This document shows, in pieces, positions 30,868 through 39,465 of a DNA stretch of 62,152 nucleotides (its first letter is position 1; each line of letters begins with the position of its first letter). The DNA comes from a virus: the IMG/VR virus record IMGVR_UViG_3300035168_000171, positions 1 through 62,152 of that record. One strand, given 5' to 3'. The notes below the pieces were generated by a model. It searched no databases. It worked only from the letters and a program-made list of their open reading frames with translations, and had not been told where the DNA came from. The position numbers were made by a program, and so were the translations under genes.

Positions 30868-31622
30868 GCACAATCGACTTCGGCGCCCTCATGGCCGAGG
30901 CAGGCGAGGGATTCCAGCCGGTTCCATCAGGACCGTACAATGTTCAAGTCTCGAAAGCCGAGGCAGTCACATCATCGACGGGCAAGCCCATGATCAAGGT
31001 GCAACTCAGGATCATCGGCGGACCGCATGACGGCCGACTCCTCTTCGATCAGTTCGTGATCACGGCCGGCAATCCGAATGCTCTTGCATTCTTCTTCGAT
31101 CACATGGCCGCATTCGGACTCGACCGTCCGTGGTTCGCCCAGAACCCGCCGATGGAGACGGTCGCCGCGACACTCATGAACCGGCAAGTCGCCGTCAGCG
31201 TGGGTATCAAGCAGTTCAAGGGCAGTGACCGCAACGAAGTCCAGGCATACAGTGCTATCGCTAGCGGGCAGATCGGCGGCGTCGCACCGACCGGATACGG
31301 TCCTGGCGCCGGTGTTCCGCAAGCCGCTCCAATTCCGCAAGTCGCGGCCCCCGTACCGGTCCCTCAGGCTCCCGTCGCGGCCCCTGTTGCACCTGCCCCC
31401 ATCGCGCCGCAGGTCGTACCTCCGCCGGCCGCGATCGCGCCGCAGGCTCCCGTTGCTCCTCCGGCGCCAGTCGCCCAGGTCCCGCCGCCGGCACCTGTCG
31501 CACCTCCTGCGCCTGTCGCTCCCGTCCAGGAAGTGCCGCAGGCTCCAGTCTCACAGGCTCCCGTTGCTCCGGCACCGGTCCCGGCCGCTCCGTACTCGGC
31601 CAACGACGAAGAGCCGTTCTGA
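30864..31622 (+). CDS. ssb: Single-stranded DNA-binding protein, DUF669-like
   Basis: The 252-residue protein has an OB-fold-like N-terminal domain (about 1-135; VPSGPYNVQVSKAEAV, KPMIKVQLRIIGGPHDG), a 100-residue Pro/Ala linker, and the acidic tip NDEEPF that resembles the protein-docking tail of bacterial SSBs. It follows the Sak4-like gene by ATGA overlap. The linker is unusually long and repetitive. Confidence 0.75.
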   Translation: MSTIDFGALMAEAGEGFQPVPSGPYNVQVSKAEAVTSSTGKPMIKVQLRIIGGPHDGRLLFDQFVITAGNPNALAFFFDHMAAFGLDRPWFAQNPPMETVAATLMNRQVAVSVGIKQFKGSDRNEVQAYSAIASGQIGGVAPTGYGPGAGVPQAAPIPQVAAPVPVPQAPVAAPVAPAPIAPQVVPPPAAIAPQAPVAPPAPVAQVPPPAPVAPPAPVAPVQEVPQAPVSQAPVAPAPVPAAPYSANDEEPF

Positions 31623-32158
31623 TGGCGGCCCCACTCTCGATTGAGGTTCCGATCAGGATCAAGTCACTCGACGTACCGATCAACCTGCAACTCAATGTCA
31701 CCGCGAATCTCGCGGTCGAGATGGAGGCAGATCGGTCCAACTTCGAGGACGTGGGTGACTTCCACCGTAAGTTCGACCTTCACACGAGTGACGACTGTGT
31801 CGGTCCCACCAACATCACAGACGAACTCATCGAGTTCAGAACGCAATTCATGCAAGAAGAGCTTGATGAGTTCATCGACGCCATCAACCGGATGGATCAC
31901 GCCGACGCATTTGATGCCCTCATCGATCTCGTCTATGTCGCGATGGGCACCGCCCACCTCTTCGGCTACCCGTGGCAGGATGGTTGGGACGAAGTCCAAC
32001 GGGCGAACATGACCAAGCAGCGTGCAGCGACAGCAGATCAATCCAAGCGCGCCAGCACCTGGGACGTCGTGAAACCTCCGGATTGGACGCCGCCGGACAT
32101 CGCCGGCGTACTCAAGGAGGCCGGGTTCGATGTGTCATCACTAGAGGAGAGCAAATGA
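31622..32158 (+). CDS. MazG-like NTP pyrophosphohydrolase
   Basis: The 178-residue protein has a C-terminal all-alpha domain with MQEELDEFIDA and AFDALIDLVYVAMGTAHLFG, the E-E-x2-D-E ... D pattern of phage MazG-like pyrophosphatases, and DEVQRANMTK at the end. The N-terminal 40 residues form a separate beta segment. It would clean up nucleotides or alarmones. TGATG-coupled. Confidence 0.75.
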   Translation: MAAPLSIEVPIRIKSLDVPINLQLNVTANLAVEMEADRSNFEDVGDFHRKFDLHTSDDCVGPTNITDELIEFRTQFMQEELDEFIDAINRMDHADAFDALIDLVYVAMGTAHLFGYPWQDGWDEVQRANMTKQRAATADQSKRASTWDVVKPPDWTPPDIAGVLKEAGFDVSSLEESK

Positions 32159-32595
32159 AGGAACTAACCCAATCCGAATACGATGAGTTGGTCCGCAAGG
32201 CCGGTAGCTACAACGACGACGCCCGCTTCGTGAAGATGATCGCGCGAGGCGCCGCCGTGGTGCTCGTCGTGCTTGTCGGTCTGATCTTCGTGTGGAAGCT
32301 GATCAACCCGCAGTTGATTCTCTACAAGGCCAACACGGAGAAGCAGTCACAAATCGCCATCTCGAAGGCGAAGGCCGACGCCGCCGTCCACGAGAAGCGC
32401 GCCGAGATCACGCGCGCCGAAGGTGTCGCTGAGGCCAACAAGATCATCGCCTCGTCGATCACGCCGGAGTACATCACCTGGCTATACGTCGACCAGCTCG
32501 ATCGCATCGAAGGCCAGATCATCTACATCCCCACCGAGGCCGGCATCCCGATCCTTGAAGCCAACCGACTCGTTCAGGAAATGCAAGCACCATGA
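32155..32595 (+). CDS. Membrane-anchored SPFH-like C-terminal protein
   Basis: The 146-residue protein has one transmembrane helix (about 33-55, GAAVVLVVLVGLIFVW), then a charged coiled-coil (KAKADAAVHEKRAEITRAEG) and SSITPEYITWLYVDQLD. This closely resembles the end of prohibitin/SPFH proteins but without the SPFH domain. It could act as a membrane scaffold. ATGA-coupled. Confidence 0.55.
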   Translation: MKELTQSEYDELVRKAGSYNDDARFVKMIARGAAVVLVVLVGLIFVWKLINPQLILYKANTEKQSQIAISKAKADAAVHEKRAEITRAEGVAEANKIIASSITPEYITWLYVDQLDRIEGQIIYIPTEAGIPILEANRLVQEMQAP

Positions 32596-32789
32596 ACTTC
32601 GGTAGCTACCGCGTCGTGGGCGTCTATGAGGACACAATCGAGTTGTGGGATGGTGAGTCCAGAATTGAGCCGACTCACCCGGCGCCCGCGACGATGATCT
32701 GCCCTGTCGGCAACCCGCACGCATTCCAAGTCGACGACATCGTGGACCTGGTCGTCGTACTACGAGAACGGAAAGATCCGGATGGTTGA
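32592..32789 (+). CDS. 65-residue beta-rich protein
   Basis: ATGA-coupled. The product has short strands (YRVVGVYEDTIELWD, FQVDDIVDLVVVLRE) suggesting a small barrel. It overlaps the methyltransferase start by eight bases. Confidence 0.55.
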   Translation: MNFGSYRVVGVYEDTIELWDGESRIEPTHPAPATMICPVGNPHAFQVDDIVDLVVVLRERKDPDG

Positions 32790-33993
32790 CTTCATCGCCT
32801 GTCAGAGTTTCGCAGGTGGAATGGACATGGGTGCGACCCTGGCCGGTCTGCGGATGATCCACAAGGTCGAGAACGTTGGCGGGTTCGGTATCCCGAACTG
32901 CGACAAGAACCGGCACCTCCTCGGGTACGACTGGAAGTACCAGGCCGAGGCACCAGCAGGCTGGGAGGTTCTCGACGCAGAGGTCGTACTCGGCAACCCG
33001 CCGTGTAGCGGATTCTCAGTTGCAAGTAACGTGGAGTTCCGCGGTGCCGACAGTCCAATCAACCACTGCATGTGGGACTTCGCCGACTATGTCGCACGAG
33101 TCAAGCCGCAGATCGCCGCGTTCGAGAGTGTCATGCCGGCGTACAGTCGTCCTGACGGTCGCAAGTTGATGGGTGACTTGCGGGAATACCTCGAAGCGAT
33201 CTCGGGCCTCAAGTACGACCTCACGCACGTCAAGCACGACGCAGCAGCCGTTGGTGGACCGTGCACTCGACGTCGGTACTTCTGGGTTGTCCACCGCATA
33301 CCCTTTCGTGTCGATCCGACGCCGGTGACTCTGCAACCGACGTGGGGTGATGCGATCGGTGACCTCGTCGACATGCCAGGTGACAACTGGGAGTTCCAGC
33401 GGTACGGAGCGATTCCGTCGTCGCTGTGGGCGACGCATCGAGTGCGAGGGCTGGCAGGTACGGACGGGCACTGGTCACCGCCACTCACCGACAGGCGTGG
33501 GAGTCGACTCGCCATCCTTCTTGAACAAGAGCCATGGGAGCCTGGCACGAATTACGAAGAGGTCCTCAGACGCAGGACAGTACGGATGGGCGGACATCCT
33601 GGTGAACCGTGGACACCGGATGAGATCGCTCAGCACGAACGACGGGGGTGGACATCCGGGTACTTTCCGACCACGAGATGGAAGTGGGACCGCCCGGGGT
33701 ACGTGATCTACGGCGGCGCGATCGGCAACGTGATTCATCCGTACTTACCAAGACGAATCACGCACCGTGAAGTTGCTCGAGCGATGGGATTCCCAGACAC
33801 CTGGAAGATCGCGCCGCTCGCCGACGATAAAGGCCTCAAGGACTATTGGGGCAAAGGAATCACCGTACAGTGCGGACAGTTCCTCGGAAGGTACATCAAG
33901 CTTGCTGTCGAGGGTGACGTGTCCGAACTCCCGAAAGGTGCATCAGTCGGTGACAGGGAATGGTTCTACGATGTTCGTCCAAGGAGGAAATGA
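32782..33993 (+). CDS. DNA cytosine-C5 methyltransferase-like protein
   Basis: The 403-residue protein has motif I-like SFAGGMDMG at 9-17, the catalytic motif GNPPCSGFS near 71-79, FESV near 115 in place of ENV, and RRRYFWV near 164 (motif VIII). The C-terminal part has ITHREVARAMGFPDTW, as in Dcm-type enzymes. It would methylate cytosine, possibly against host restriction, and no cognate nuclease is seen nearby. Confidence 0.8.
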   Translation: MVDFIACQSFAGGMDMGATLAGLRMIHKVENVGGFGIPNCDKNRHLLGYDWKYQAEAPAGWEVLDAEVVLGNPPCSGFSVASNVEFRGADSPINHCMWDFADYVARVKPQIAAFESVMPAYSRPDGRKLMGDLREYLEAISGLKYDLTHVKHDAAAVGGPCTRRRYFWVVHRIPFRVDPTPVTLQPTWGDAIGDLVDMPGDNWEFQRYGAIPSSLWATHRVRGLAGTDGHWSPPLTDRRGSRLAILLEQEPWEPGTNYEEVLRRRTVRMGGHPGEPWTPDEIAQHERRGWTSGYFPTTRWKWDRPGYVIYGGAIGNVIHPYLPRRITHREVARAMGFPDTWKIAPLADDKGLKDYWGKGITVQCGQFLGRYIKLAVEGDVSELPKGASVGDREWFYDVRPRRK

Positions 33994-34253
33994 TGACTAC
34001 GCGTGATGGGATCGGCTCTCCTCGGAGAAGGGAAGTCATCGAACGGGATGAGGCGGCCCTCCAACTCATCCACCGACGTGCCGCGGAAGGCCTCTGTACG
34101 AGGCTCATCGACATTCGTCGATCGCTCACTGAGCGTGAATCGGGACTGTCCCGAGGGCAGTGCTACTACGTTGTGAAGCGGCTCGAGGCCGCCGGGCACA
34201 TCGAACGGCGTGCCGGTTACCTCTGGTGCATCGCTGAGGATGGGCTAGCGTGA
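33993..34253 (+). CDS. 86-residue winged-helix protein
   Basis: AAGGAGG lies five bases before the ATG, which shares a base with the methyltransferase stop. LSRGQCYYVVKRLEAAGHIE is a winged-helix recognition helix, and YLWCIAED forms the wing. Probably a DNA-binding regulator. Confidence 0.65.
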   Translation: MTTRDGIGSPRRREVIERDEAALQLIHRRAAEGLCTRLIDIRRSLTERESGLSRGQCYYVVKRLEAAGHIERRAGYLWCIAEDGLA

Positions 34254-34287
34254 CCCCTCAGCTTGTCTCTCTTTGGAGGAATACACC

Positions 34288-34506
34288 GTGATGGATAGCT
34301 TTGCTGTCATCAAGCGGAATCATGACACGGCCAACAAGGTGCAGTGGATTCTCGGCTTGCTCGACGACCACTGGACTGACGTGCAGGTTGCATTCGGCAC
34401 GGATGAGGTCGCTACGGCGAAAGTCACCTTGCTCCTCACCGGTGATCAATTGCGGGCATTGGCGGCCGTCGCCTTCCAACGCAATGCACTCCATGACCCT
34501 GATTGA
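34288..34506 (+). CDS. 72-residue protein
   Basis: GGAGG lies eight bases before the GTG; an ATG at 34291 is the alternative. The product is helical with an acidic middle (ILGLLDDHWTDVQVAFGTDE). No family recognised. Confidence 0.55.
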   Translation: MMDSFAVIKRNHDTANKVQWILGLLDDHWTDVQVAFGTDEVATAKVTLLLTGDQLRALAAVAFQRNALHDPD

Positions 34507-34753
34507 CGAAGAGATCATCACAGAGATCTCACTCGGCGACGAACGCCCGCACATTGCCTGCTGTCTCGTCGATACGTTCTTCTGCGGTCGGCCGTTCCAC
34601 CCTGAACTCCTCGCGACTGAGGATGATCAAGAAGATGATTGCTGTAAGACGTGCATCGAGATCCGGTACGAAATGCGATGTCCTCCGCATAACCCGCGAC
34701 ACTCACACTGCCCGCTCATGTTGACGCGTGTTTGTCGCGGCGTATCACACTGA
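34493..34753 (+). CDS. 86-residue Cys-rich protein
   Basis: The ATG lies within the previous gene. CC, DDCCKTC, MRCPPHNPRHSHC and a final Cys suggest a zinc-binding fold. It is the last plus-strand gene and ends next to the convergent peptidase gene with no spacer. Confidence 0.55.
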   Translation: MTLIDEEIITEISLGDERPHIACCLVDTFFCGRPFHPELLATEDDQEDDCCKTCIEIRYEMRCPPHNPRHSHCPLMLTRVCRGVSH

Positions 34754-35716
34754 TCAGCGCTGTTGCGCCCGCCACAAGGCGGACAGTTCGACGTCGTTGT
34801 AATCGCCGTTGGCATAGGTGGACCCGAACGGGTCCTGAGTGTTCTGCTGGTTCTCGTCGATCGATACGTGGCGTCGGCCGCGATCACGCAGCAATGACAT
34901 GTACCCGGCCCGGTCGAGTTCCTTCATCGGTACACCGGCTGACTTGTCGATCTCAATCGAGTCGCCGTCCTGGGCGTGTTCGATCGAGTCGAGGCCGACG
35001 CGATCGATGTGCGGCCCGGGCCAGCGGTCAAGCCTATAGCTGACGATGTACATGTCGGTGATCCTTCCAGATGGTGGAGGTGGCAGGTCAGGTTGATTCT
35101 CGAAATCAAGCACAGCCTGTGGGATGACGTCACCTTCAACCCACTGGATGTGCCACGGCTCCGACTGAAGTGACCAAGCGAATCCGAACCGGCGAGCATT
35201 GGCAATCAGCCAGTCAAGTGCCGGGGTCCAGCCGACGATCCCAGCCGACGTCTTCAATGCCCCATCGATCGCACAGCCCCACCCGTGCGGTGACGTCCCT
35301 GGCACGGCGGCGGTCGCCGGGTATTTCGGTTGCGTCGGAGTACCGATGTTCTTCTTGATCCAGAACTCAGACGCATAACCGAGTGACGGAGCTGCAGGCC
35401 ACCGTTTCCGATTAGCACTCGGGGCGGCATTGTACGTCGTTTGACTAACCGGCTCGTAACGAGCGAGGAATACCGCGAGCTGAACCTCGTACGTACGGTA
35501 GGTATCGGCCACAAATGTCCACCACAGTGTCCACCCTCCTGCCTTCAGTGCCGCATCTGCGAGAGCAAACCATCCACGAGCAACCGTATGATGTAGCCGA
35601 GCCAAACTTGCAGTATCTGGTAAGAGTTGTACGAGCAATACGCCATCGATATGGCCATTCGGTTGGCCCATCAGATCAGACGGCGGAACAGTTGACTTGA
35701 CTGGAAGAACAGCCAT
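34754..35716 (-). CDS. M15 D-Ala-D-Ala carboxypeptidase-like lysin
   Basis: The 320-residue protein carries DTYRTYEVQL near 70, SPHGWGCAID near 145 and EPWHIQW near 190, the zinc ligands (His, Asp, His) and Glu of VanY/M15 peptidases. A Pro-rich linker leads to a C-terminal domain of about 100 residues, perhaps for wall binding. It is last in the late region, so it is a likely endolysin or tail-tip peptidase that cuts host peptide stems. Confidence 0.8.
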   Translation of the reverse strand: MAVLPVKSTVPPSDLMGQPNGHIDGVLLVQLLPDTASLARLHHTVARGWFALADAALKAGGWTLWWTFVADTYRTYEVQLAVFLARYEPVSQTTYNAAPSANRKRWPAAPSLGYASEFWIKKNIGTPTQPKYPATAAVPGTSPHGWGCAIDGALKTSAGIVGWTPALDWLIANARRFGFAWSLQSEPWHIQWVEGDVIPQAVLDFENQPDLPPPPSGRITDMYIVSYRLDRWPGPHIDRVGLDSIEHAQDGDSIEIDKSAGVPMKELDRAGYMSLLRDRGRRHVSIDENQQNTQDPFGSTYANGDYNDVELSALWRAQQR

Positions 35717-35725
35717 GATGATAGC

Positions 35726-36640
35726 TTACACTGCGCCTTGGAATTGAGTGCCGAGTCGCCATCCAGCATCGCGGGCGAGGTAGCGGATGACAATGATCCC
35801 AGATCCACCAGTTCCGCCATTGAGAGCCGGGAAGTTACGTTGTGCCCCGCCACCGCCACCACCAGATCCGATGTCACCCCCTTGCGCAGGATCACCGGCG
35901 TCACCACCACCACCATTTCCACCACTTCCAGGTGTAGGGCCGAGGTTACCGCCACCACCTCCACCGCCGCCATAGAATATTGACGACCCTGTACGCAAGC
36001 TGTTCGAAATGCCGTCACCACCATTACCAGGAGCACGAGGTGGACTCGTTGCGCCAAGCACGCCAGGGAATCCTGCTTGTCCAGCACCACCACCTCCACC
36101 AGCGCATCGTGCATCTTGAACACCATTCCCGCCGTTGAATCCGTTGATACCGGTCGCCGTGCCGCCTGTTCCTGGTGTATTCGGGAAGTTGGTTCCACCA
36201 CCACCACCACCTGATGCACCATTCCCACCATTGGTCGTGCCGCGACCGCCAAAGCCACCGCCTATAGCTGTGACAACAGCACCAATCGATGAGTCAACAC
36301 CATTCGTAGCTGGAATACCGGGAGTTCCTCCACCACCAATCGTCAATGCCGTCGTTCCTGTGAGTGCCGCGATCGTGTCCGGCACCACGTCGCCCGCACC
36401 ACCACCAGCACCACCGATACCATTCTGGGAGTTGCCTCCAGCGCCACCACCACCGACGACGAGCACGTCAATGAACGGCGGGGGGTCGGCGACGAGGGTC
36501 AGGTCGCAGGTGAACGTGGTTCGGTTGGCGTCCGTGCGAACGAACGTGTGAACGGCATATGGTCCGTAGAAGGTGAGAATATGTCCGGCAGAACTATGTC
36601 CGACGAAGTTCGAGGCATTGTAGCGCGGGCCGAGCGTCAT
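35726..36640 (-). CDS. Polyglycine adhesin-like tail protein
   Basis: The 304-residue protein has about 190 residues of Gly-rich repeats (GGGGAGG, GGTNFPNTPGTGG, GGGGGGNLG) between short ordered ends; SGIIVIRYLA at the C-terminus is typical of phage glycine-rich proteins. Such sequences may form polyglycine-II sandwiches like the T2/S16 gp38 adhesins. It sits next to the lysin at the end of the tail module, so it may bind the host surface. Confidence 0.65.
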   Translation of the reverse strand: MTLGPRYNASNFVGHSSAGHILTFYGPYAVHTFVRTDANRTTFTCDLTLVADPPPFIDVLVVGGGGAGGNSQNGIGGAGGGAGDVVPDTIAALTGTTALTIGGGGTPGIPATNGVDSSIGAVVTAIGGGFGGRGTTNGGNGASGGGGGGTNFPNTPGTGGTATGINGFNGGNGVQDARCAGGGGGAGQAGFPGVLGATSPPRAPGNGGDGISNSLRTGSSIFYGGGGGGGGNLGPTPGSGGNGGGGDAGDPAQGGDIGSGGGGGGAQRNFPALNGGTGGSGIIVIRYLARDAGWRLGTQFQGAV

Positions 36641-36641
36641 G

Positions 36642-37049
36642 TCACGTGGTAAGCACGACGCCGATGTTGTTCGCTGTGCCGGCGCCGATGCTCGTGATCT
36701 CTAATTGGATGTCATCGCCAACGACAACTGGAACTGCAATGCTGAGTGTTTGAGTTCGCGTCGACGCTGTTGTGACAGAATCGACGACGGAGCTGCCTAC
36801 GAGAATGTCGATTCCCAAGACAGCCTGTCCATCTGCCATGACGATGATGAAATTGACGAGTGACATGTCGGCGGTAACTGGCCACGGCGGGCCAAGGTCT
36901 GTGAAGTTCGCCGCACCTGGCCAGGAGAATGTCGGAAACGCGGATGCTCCGCCACCAGACCCAGGACTGTTGCCAACACTGATCGCGCCCAATCGCTTAT
37001 TCGGGTCGAAGATCGGATCAAGCGGTCGTAATCCGCGAGTCTGAGTCAC
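36642..37049 (-). CDS. Minor tail protein, beta-rich
   Basis: The 135-residue protein has alternating beta segments (LVNFIIVMADGQAVLGIDILV, LSIAVPVVVGDDIQLEI) with no recognisable catalytic motif. It overlaps the 631-residue tail protein by ATGA. Probably part of the tail tip. Confidence 0.55.
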   Translation of the reverse strand: MTQTRGLRPLDPIFDPNKRLGAISVGNSPGSGGGASAFPTFSWPGAANFTDLGPPWPVTADMSLVNFIIVMADGQAVLGIDILVGSSVVDSVTTASTRTQTLSIAVPVVVGDDIQLEITSIGAGTANNIGVVLTT

Positions 37050-38941
37050 GACTGCACCGACCCGCGCACGACCTGATTCCGTCCTCCAAGTTGCTGGAGG
37101 AGGCGAGTCGTCTTACGTTCTGGCACATCGAGTTTGGCATTCAACTCGAGGGTCCAGACTGCGAATCCGAATGTCCCCGATTGCGGGTCATCATCCTGGG
37201 TGGCTTGAATACTGAGGACCCGAACGACTTCGGTCCCGCCGCCAGCCGCTGGCACCGTGACGTAGTCACCGACTTCGAATGCCTCGTACGGACAATCCGC
37301 CGTTGATACCGGTTCGATCACGGCGACGATCGCAGGGTACTGACTCTGTGCGCGACGAAGGAGTTCATTCTCACCCTGGAGGATCGCTTCCATCTCAGAT
37401 GGAGCGTCAGTCGAGAATCCATCTTCAACAGCAGTCCCATACGCCGTGATGGCCGCTGCGTCTGGTACGACGACGTAGCCACCTTCCCACTGCACCATGA
37501 GGGTGTTAGCATACGGAGCTGTCGCACTCCGCTCGAAGGCAACGAGATTCACTCCGGCTGCGAATGTCGCAGCAGACGTCGGACTTGCGGGAGCTCGACC
37601 GCGCTCCACGTCGAGAATCCACGTCCCGGGCTGGACGTGCCAGTTGATCCATCCTTGCGCATCGAGTTCTTCGAGCGCGTTCATGAGTGTGGACCAGACC
37701 TCAACGGCGAATGTCGGAAGATCAGGTCGTGTGACACTCGCTACTGAAGGACGCCAATCATCGCTGTTTGAGTCATCTGTGGCAGTGAATGTGTTCGAGT
37801 TGTAGATCGTCATCGCTCCGCGTGCCGTTGCCTCGTCGATGAGTTTCTGGATGATCTCCCCTGGTGTCCAACCCGGCCACGTATCTGGATCGTACATGCT
37901 GACCCACGTGTCATCCGATGTGAGGATGTACGTTGGTGGCACCGAGAATGCATCACCTTCGATGTACGCCGCGAATATGAGTCCGCCCGGGCTGCCGAAC
38001 GTAGCGCCGCCGGCGAAACTCTCGGCTGGGCACGCCGGCCATACGATTGCAGCGCCGTCGCCGAGATCGGCGTAACTGATGTTGTAGACGGCAGCAGCTA
38101 CCGTGTATGTCCCAGCCGGAAGCCATACCGTTTGTTCCTTCCAACCCTGCCAGATCCATGCGTCACCATTGAGGATCTCTTCACCGAGAATCGGCACCCC
38201 CTCGATGAAGAGAGTGAAGAAGTTGTCGCCTGTCACCGTGAATGTGATAGGCGCTCCGCCGCCGAGTGTGAACTCACCGCGGAAGAAATAGTACCCAGGG
38301 TCATTGTAGTTGGGCATGACCGACGAGTCTGGTCTGATCCAGAACGTGTCGACGTAATTCGCAGTTGGGACAGCATCCACCAAGTTGAATGAGTTCGTTG
38401 TCCACGGGAATCCGATCGGCGCCGGGTACCAGATTCCATCTGGAGCGATCTGTGCATGTCCGTAGCAATCCATCGTCGTGACGCCGTCGAGATACTCCTG
38501 ATACGCGACTGCATCGGGCCACGCGCCAGCACCCGGATACGCCGGACTCGCGAAGCTGAACAAGCGCCACGTCGTGCCGATCATGAATTTGAGGTCATAC
38601 TCTGGATAGGTGATCGCATCATCCATGATGCACGCCCAACCACGACCCGAGATCGATACAACCTGATCAAACTCTTCACCCCGCTGAATCACGCGGTATT
38701 GCGGCTTGCCTTCGATCTTGAATGTGAAGCGGACCGTGCCTTCAACGAGGCAATTGACGTATCGTCCCGGGAAGAGTTGTGCACTACCAGCCTCCGACAA
38801 GGATAGTGATACCTGACCGCGGCCCGGCCCATTCTCCTCATCGTAGAACTCAATGCCGAATGCATTGGCAAGCGGCGTTCCACTGACGGGTGTTCCGGTG
38901 TTGTCGAGCAACTGAGCCGTCATGGCCCTTGGGTACGTCAT
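37046..38941 (-). CDS. Minor tail protein (Tal-like)
   Basis: The 631-residue protein follows the Dit-like gene. An N-terminal segment IEFYDEENGPGRGQVSLSL and FKIEGKPQYRVIQRGEEFDQ match the baseplate-hub (Tal/gp27-like) proteins of siphoviruses. A central PA14-like beta domain (FFTLFIEGVPILGEEIL, then AGTYTVAAAVYN) could bind sugar. It would form the tail tip and touch the cell. ATG overlaps the previous stop. Confidence 0.7.
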   Translation of the reverse strand: MTYPRAMTAQLLDNTGTPVSGTPLANAFGIEFYDEENGPGRGQVSLSLSEAGSAQLFPGRYVNCLVEGTVRFTFKIEGKPQYRVIQRGEEFDQVVSISGRGWACIMDDAITYPEYDLKFMIGTTWRLFSFASPAYPGAGAWPDAVAYQEYLDGVTTMDCYGHAQIAPDGIWYPAPIGFPWTTNSFNLVDAVPTANYVDTFWIRPDSSVMPNYNDPGYYFFRGEFTLGGGAPITFTVTGDNFFTLFIEGVPILGEEILNGDAWIWQGWKEQTVWLPAGTYTVAAAVYNISYADLGDGAAIVWPACPAESFAGGATFGSPGGLIFAAYIEGDAFSVPPTYILTSDDTWVSMYDPDTWPGWTPGEIIQKLIDEATARGAMTIYNSNTFTATDDSNSDDWRPSVASVTRPDLPTFAVEVWSTLMNALEELDAQGWINWHVQPGTWILDVERGRAPASPTSAATFAAGVNLVAFERSATAPYANTLMVQWEGGYVVVPDAAAITAYGTAVEDGFSTDAPSEMEAILQGENELLRRAQSQYPAIVAVIEPVSTADCPYEAFEVGDYVTVPAAGGGTEVVRVLSIQATQDDDPQSGTFGFAVWTLELNAKLDVPERKTTRLLQQLGGRNQVVRGSVQS

Positions 38942-39465
38942 GCAAATCGGCCGCCCGGGATGCTGATCTGAAGTGTCCCGACCCAAATCGACGGAGAGCA
39001 CGGATCGGCAGCCGGTGCAAGAGCGTACGATTGAGTGACGACACCATCAACATGAATGTCTGCAGCACGGTTTGCCGCACCGGGCACGGTAAGAGTCGCA
39101 ACCCGGATACCTGACACCGGAGAAACAACCGGCAGGAAGACGTTCAAGCGTAGGTACTCAAGGTTGGCCCTCAGTGCTGACCGAGTATCCACCGTTTCAG
39201 CAGCACCGGTCTGCCCGATGACATCGCCGACAACGATCAATCGTAGATCGTGACGCGTTACGGTCATTCGTCGTGGGTATGCGATGACTCCGGTTGCGCC
39301 GGGAAGAACACGATCCTGTCCGCGAACATCGAAATCGGCCCACAGCTTGACGAGTCCGCCTTCACCTCGTTCATCTCCAACGATCCCCCAAGCGCCGTTA
39401 GCAGGGTTCATGGAGATGGTACTGATGGTGAGTACTCCCTCGACGTCAGTATTGACAAGTGGCAT
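38938..39465 (-). CDS. Distal tail (Dit-like) protein
   Basis: The 175-residue protein directly follows the tape measure (TGATG) and precedes the Tal-like protein, the usual Dit position. Beta-rich segments and RRMTVTRHDLRLIVVGDV, then LTVPGAANRAADIHVDG, fit an adaptor ring at the tail end. Assignment rests mostly on gene order. Confidence 0.6.
   Translation of the reverse strand: MPLVNTDVEGVLTISTISMNPANGAWGIVGDERGEGGLVKLWADFDVRGQDRVLPGATGVIAYPRRMTVTRHDLRLIVVGDVIGQTGAAETVDTRSALRANLEYLRLNVFLPVVSPVSGIRVATLTVPGAANRAADIHVDGVVTQSYALAPAADPCSPSIWVGTLQISIPGGRFA

Noticed and set aside
31364-31603. Collagen-like Gly/Ala/Thr repeat protein on the minus strand
   Set aside because: It is the reverse complement of the Pro/Ala linker in the SSB gene.
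35787-36551. Proline-rich repeat proteins on the plus strand
   Set aside because: They are complements of the polyglycine repeats in the tail protein.
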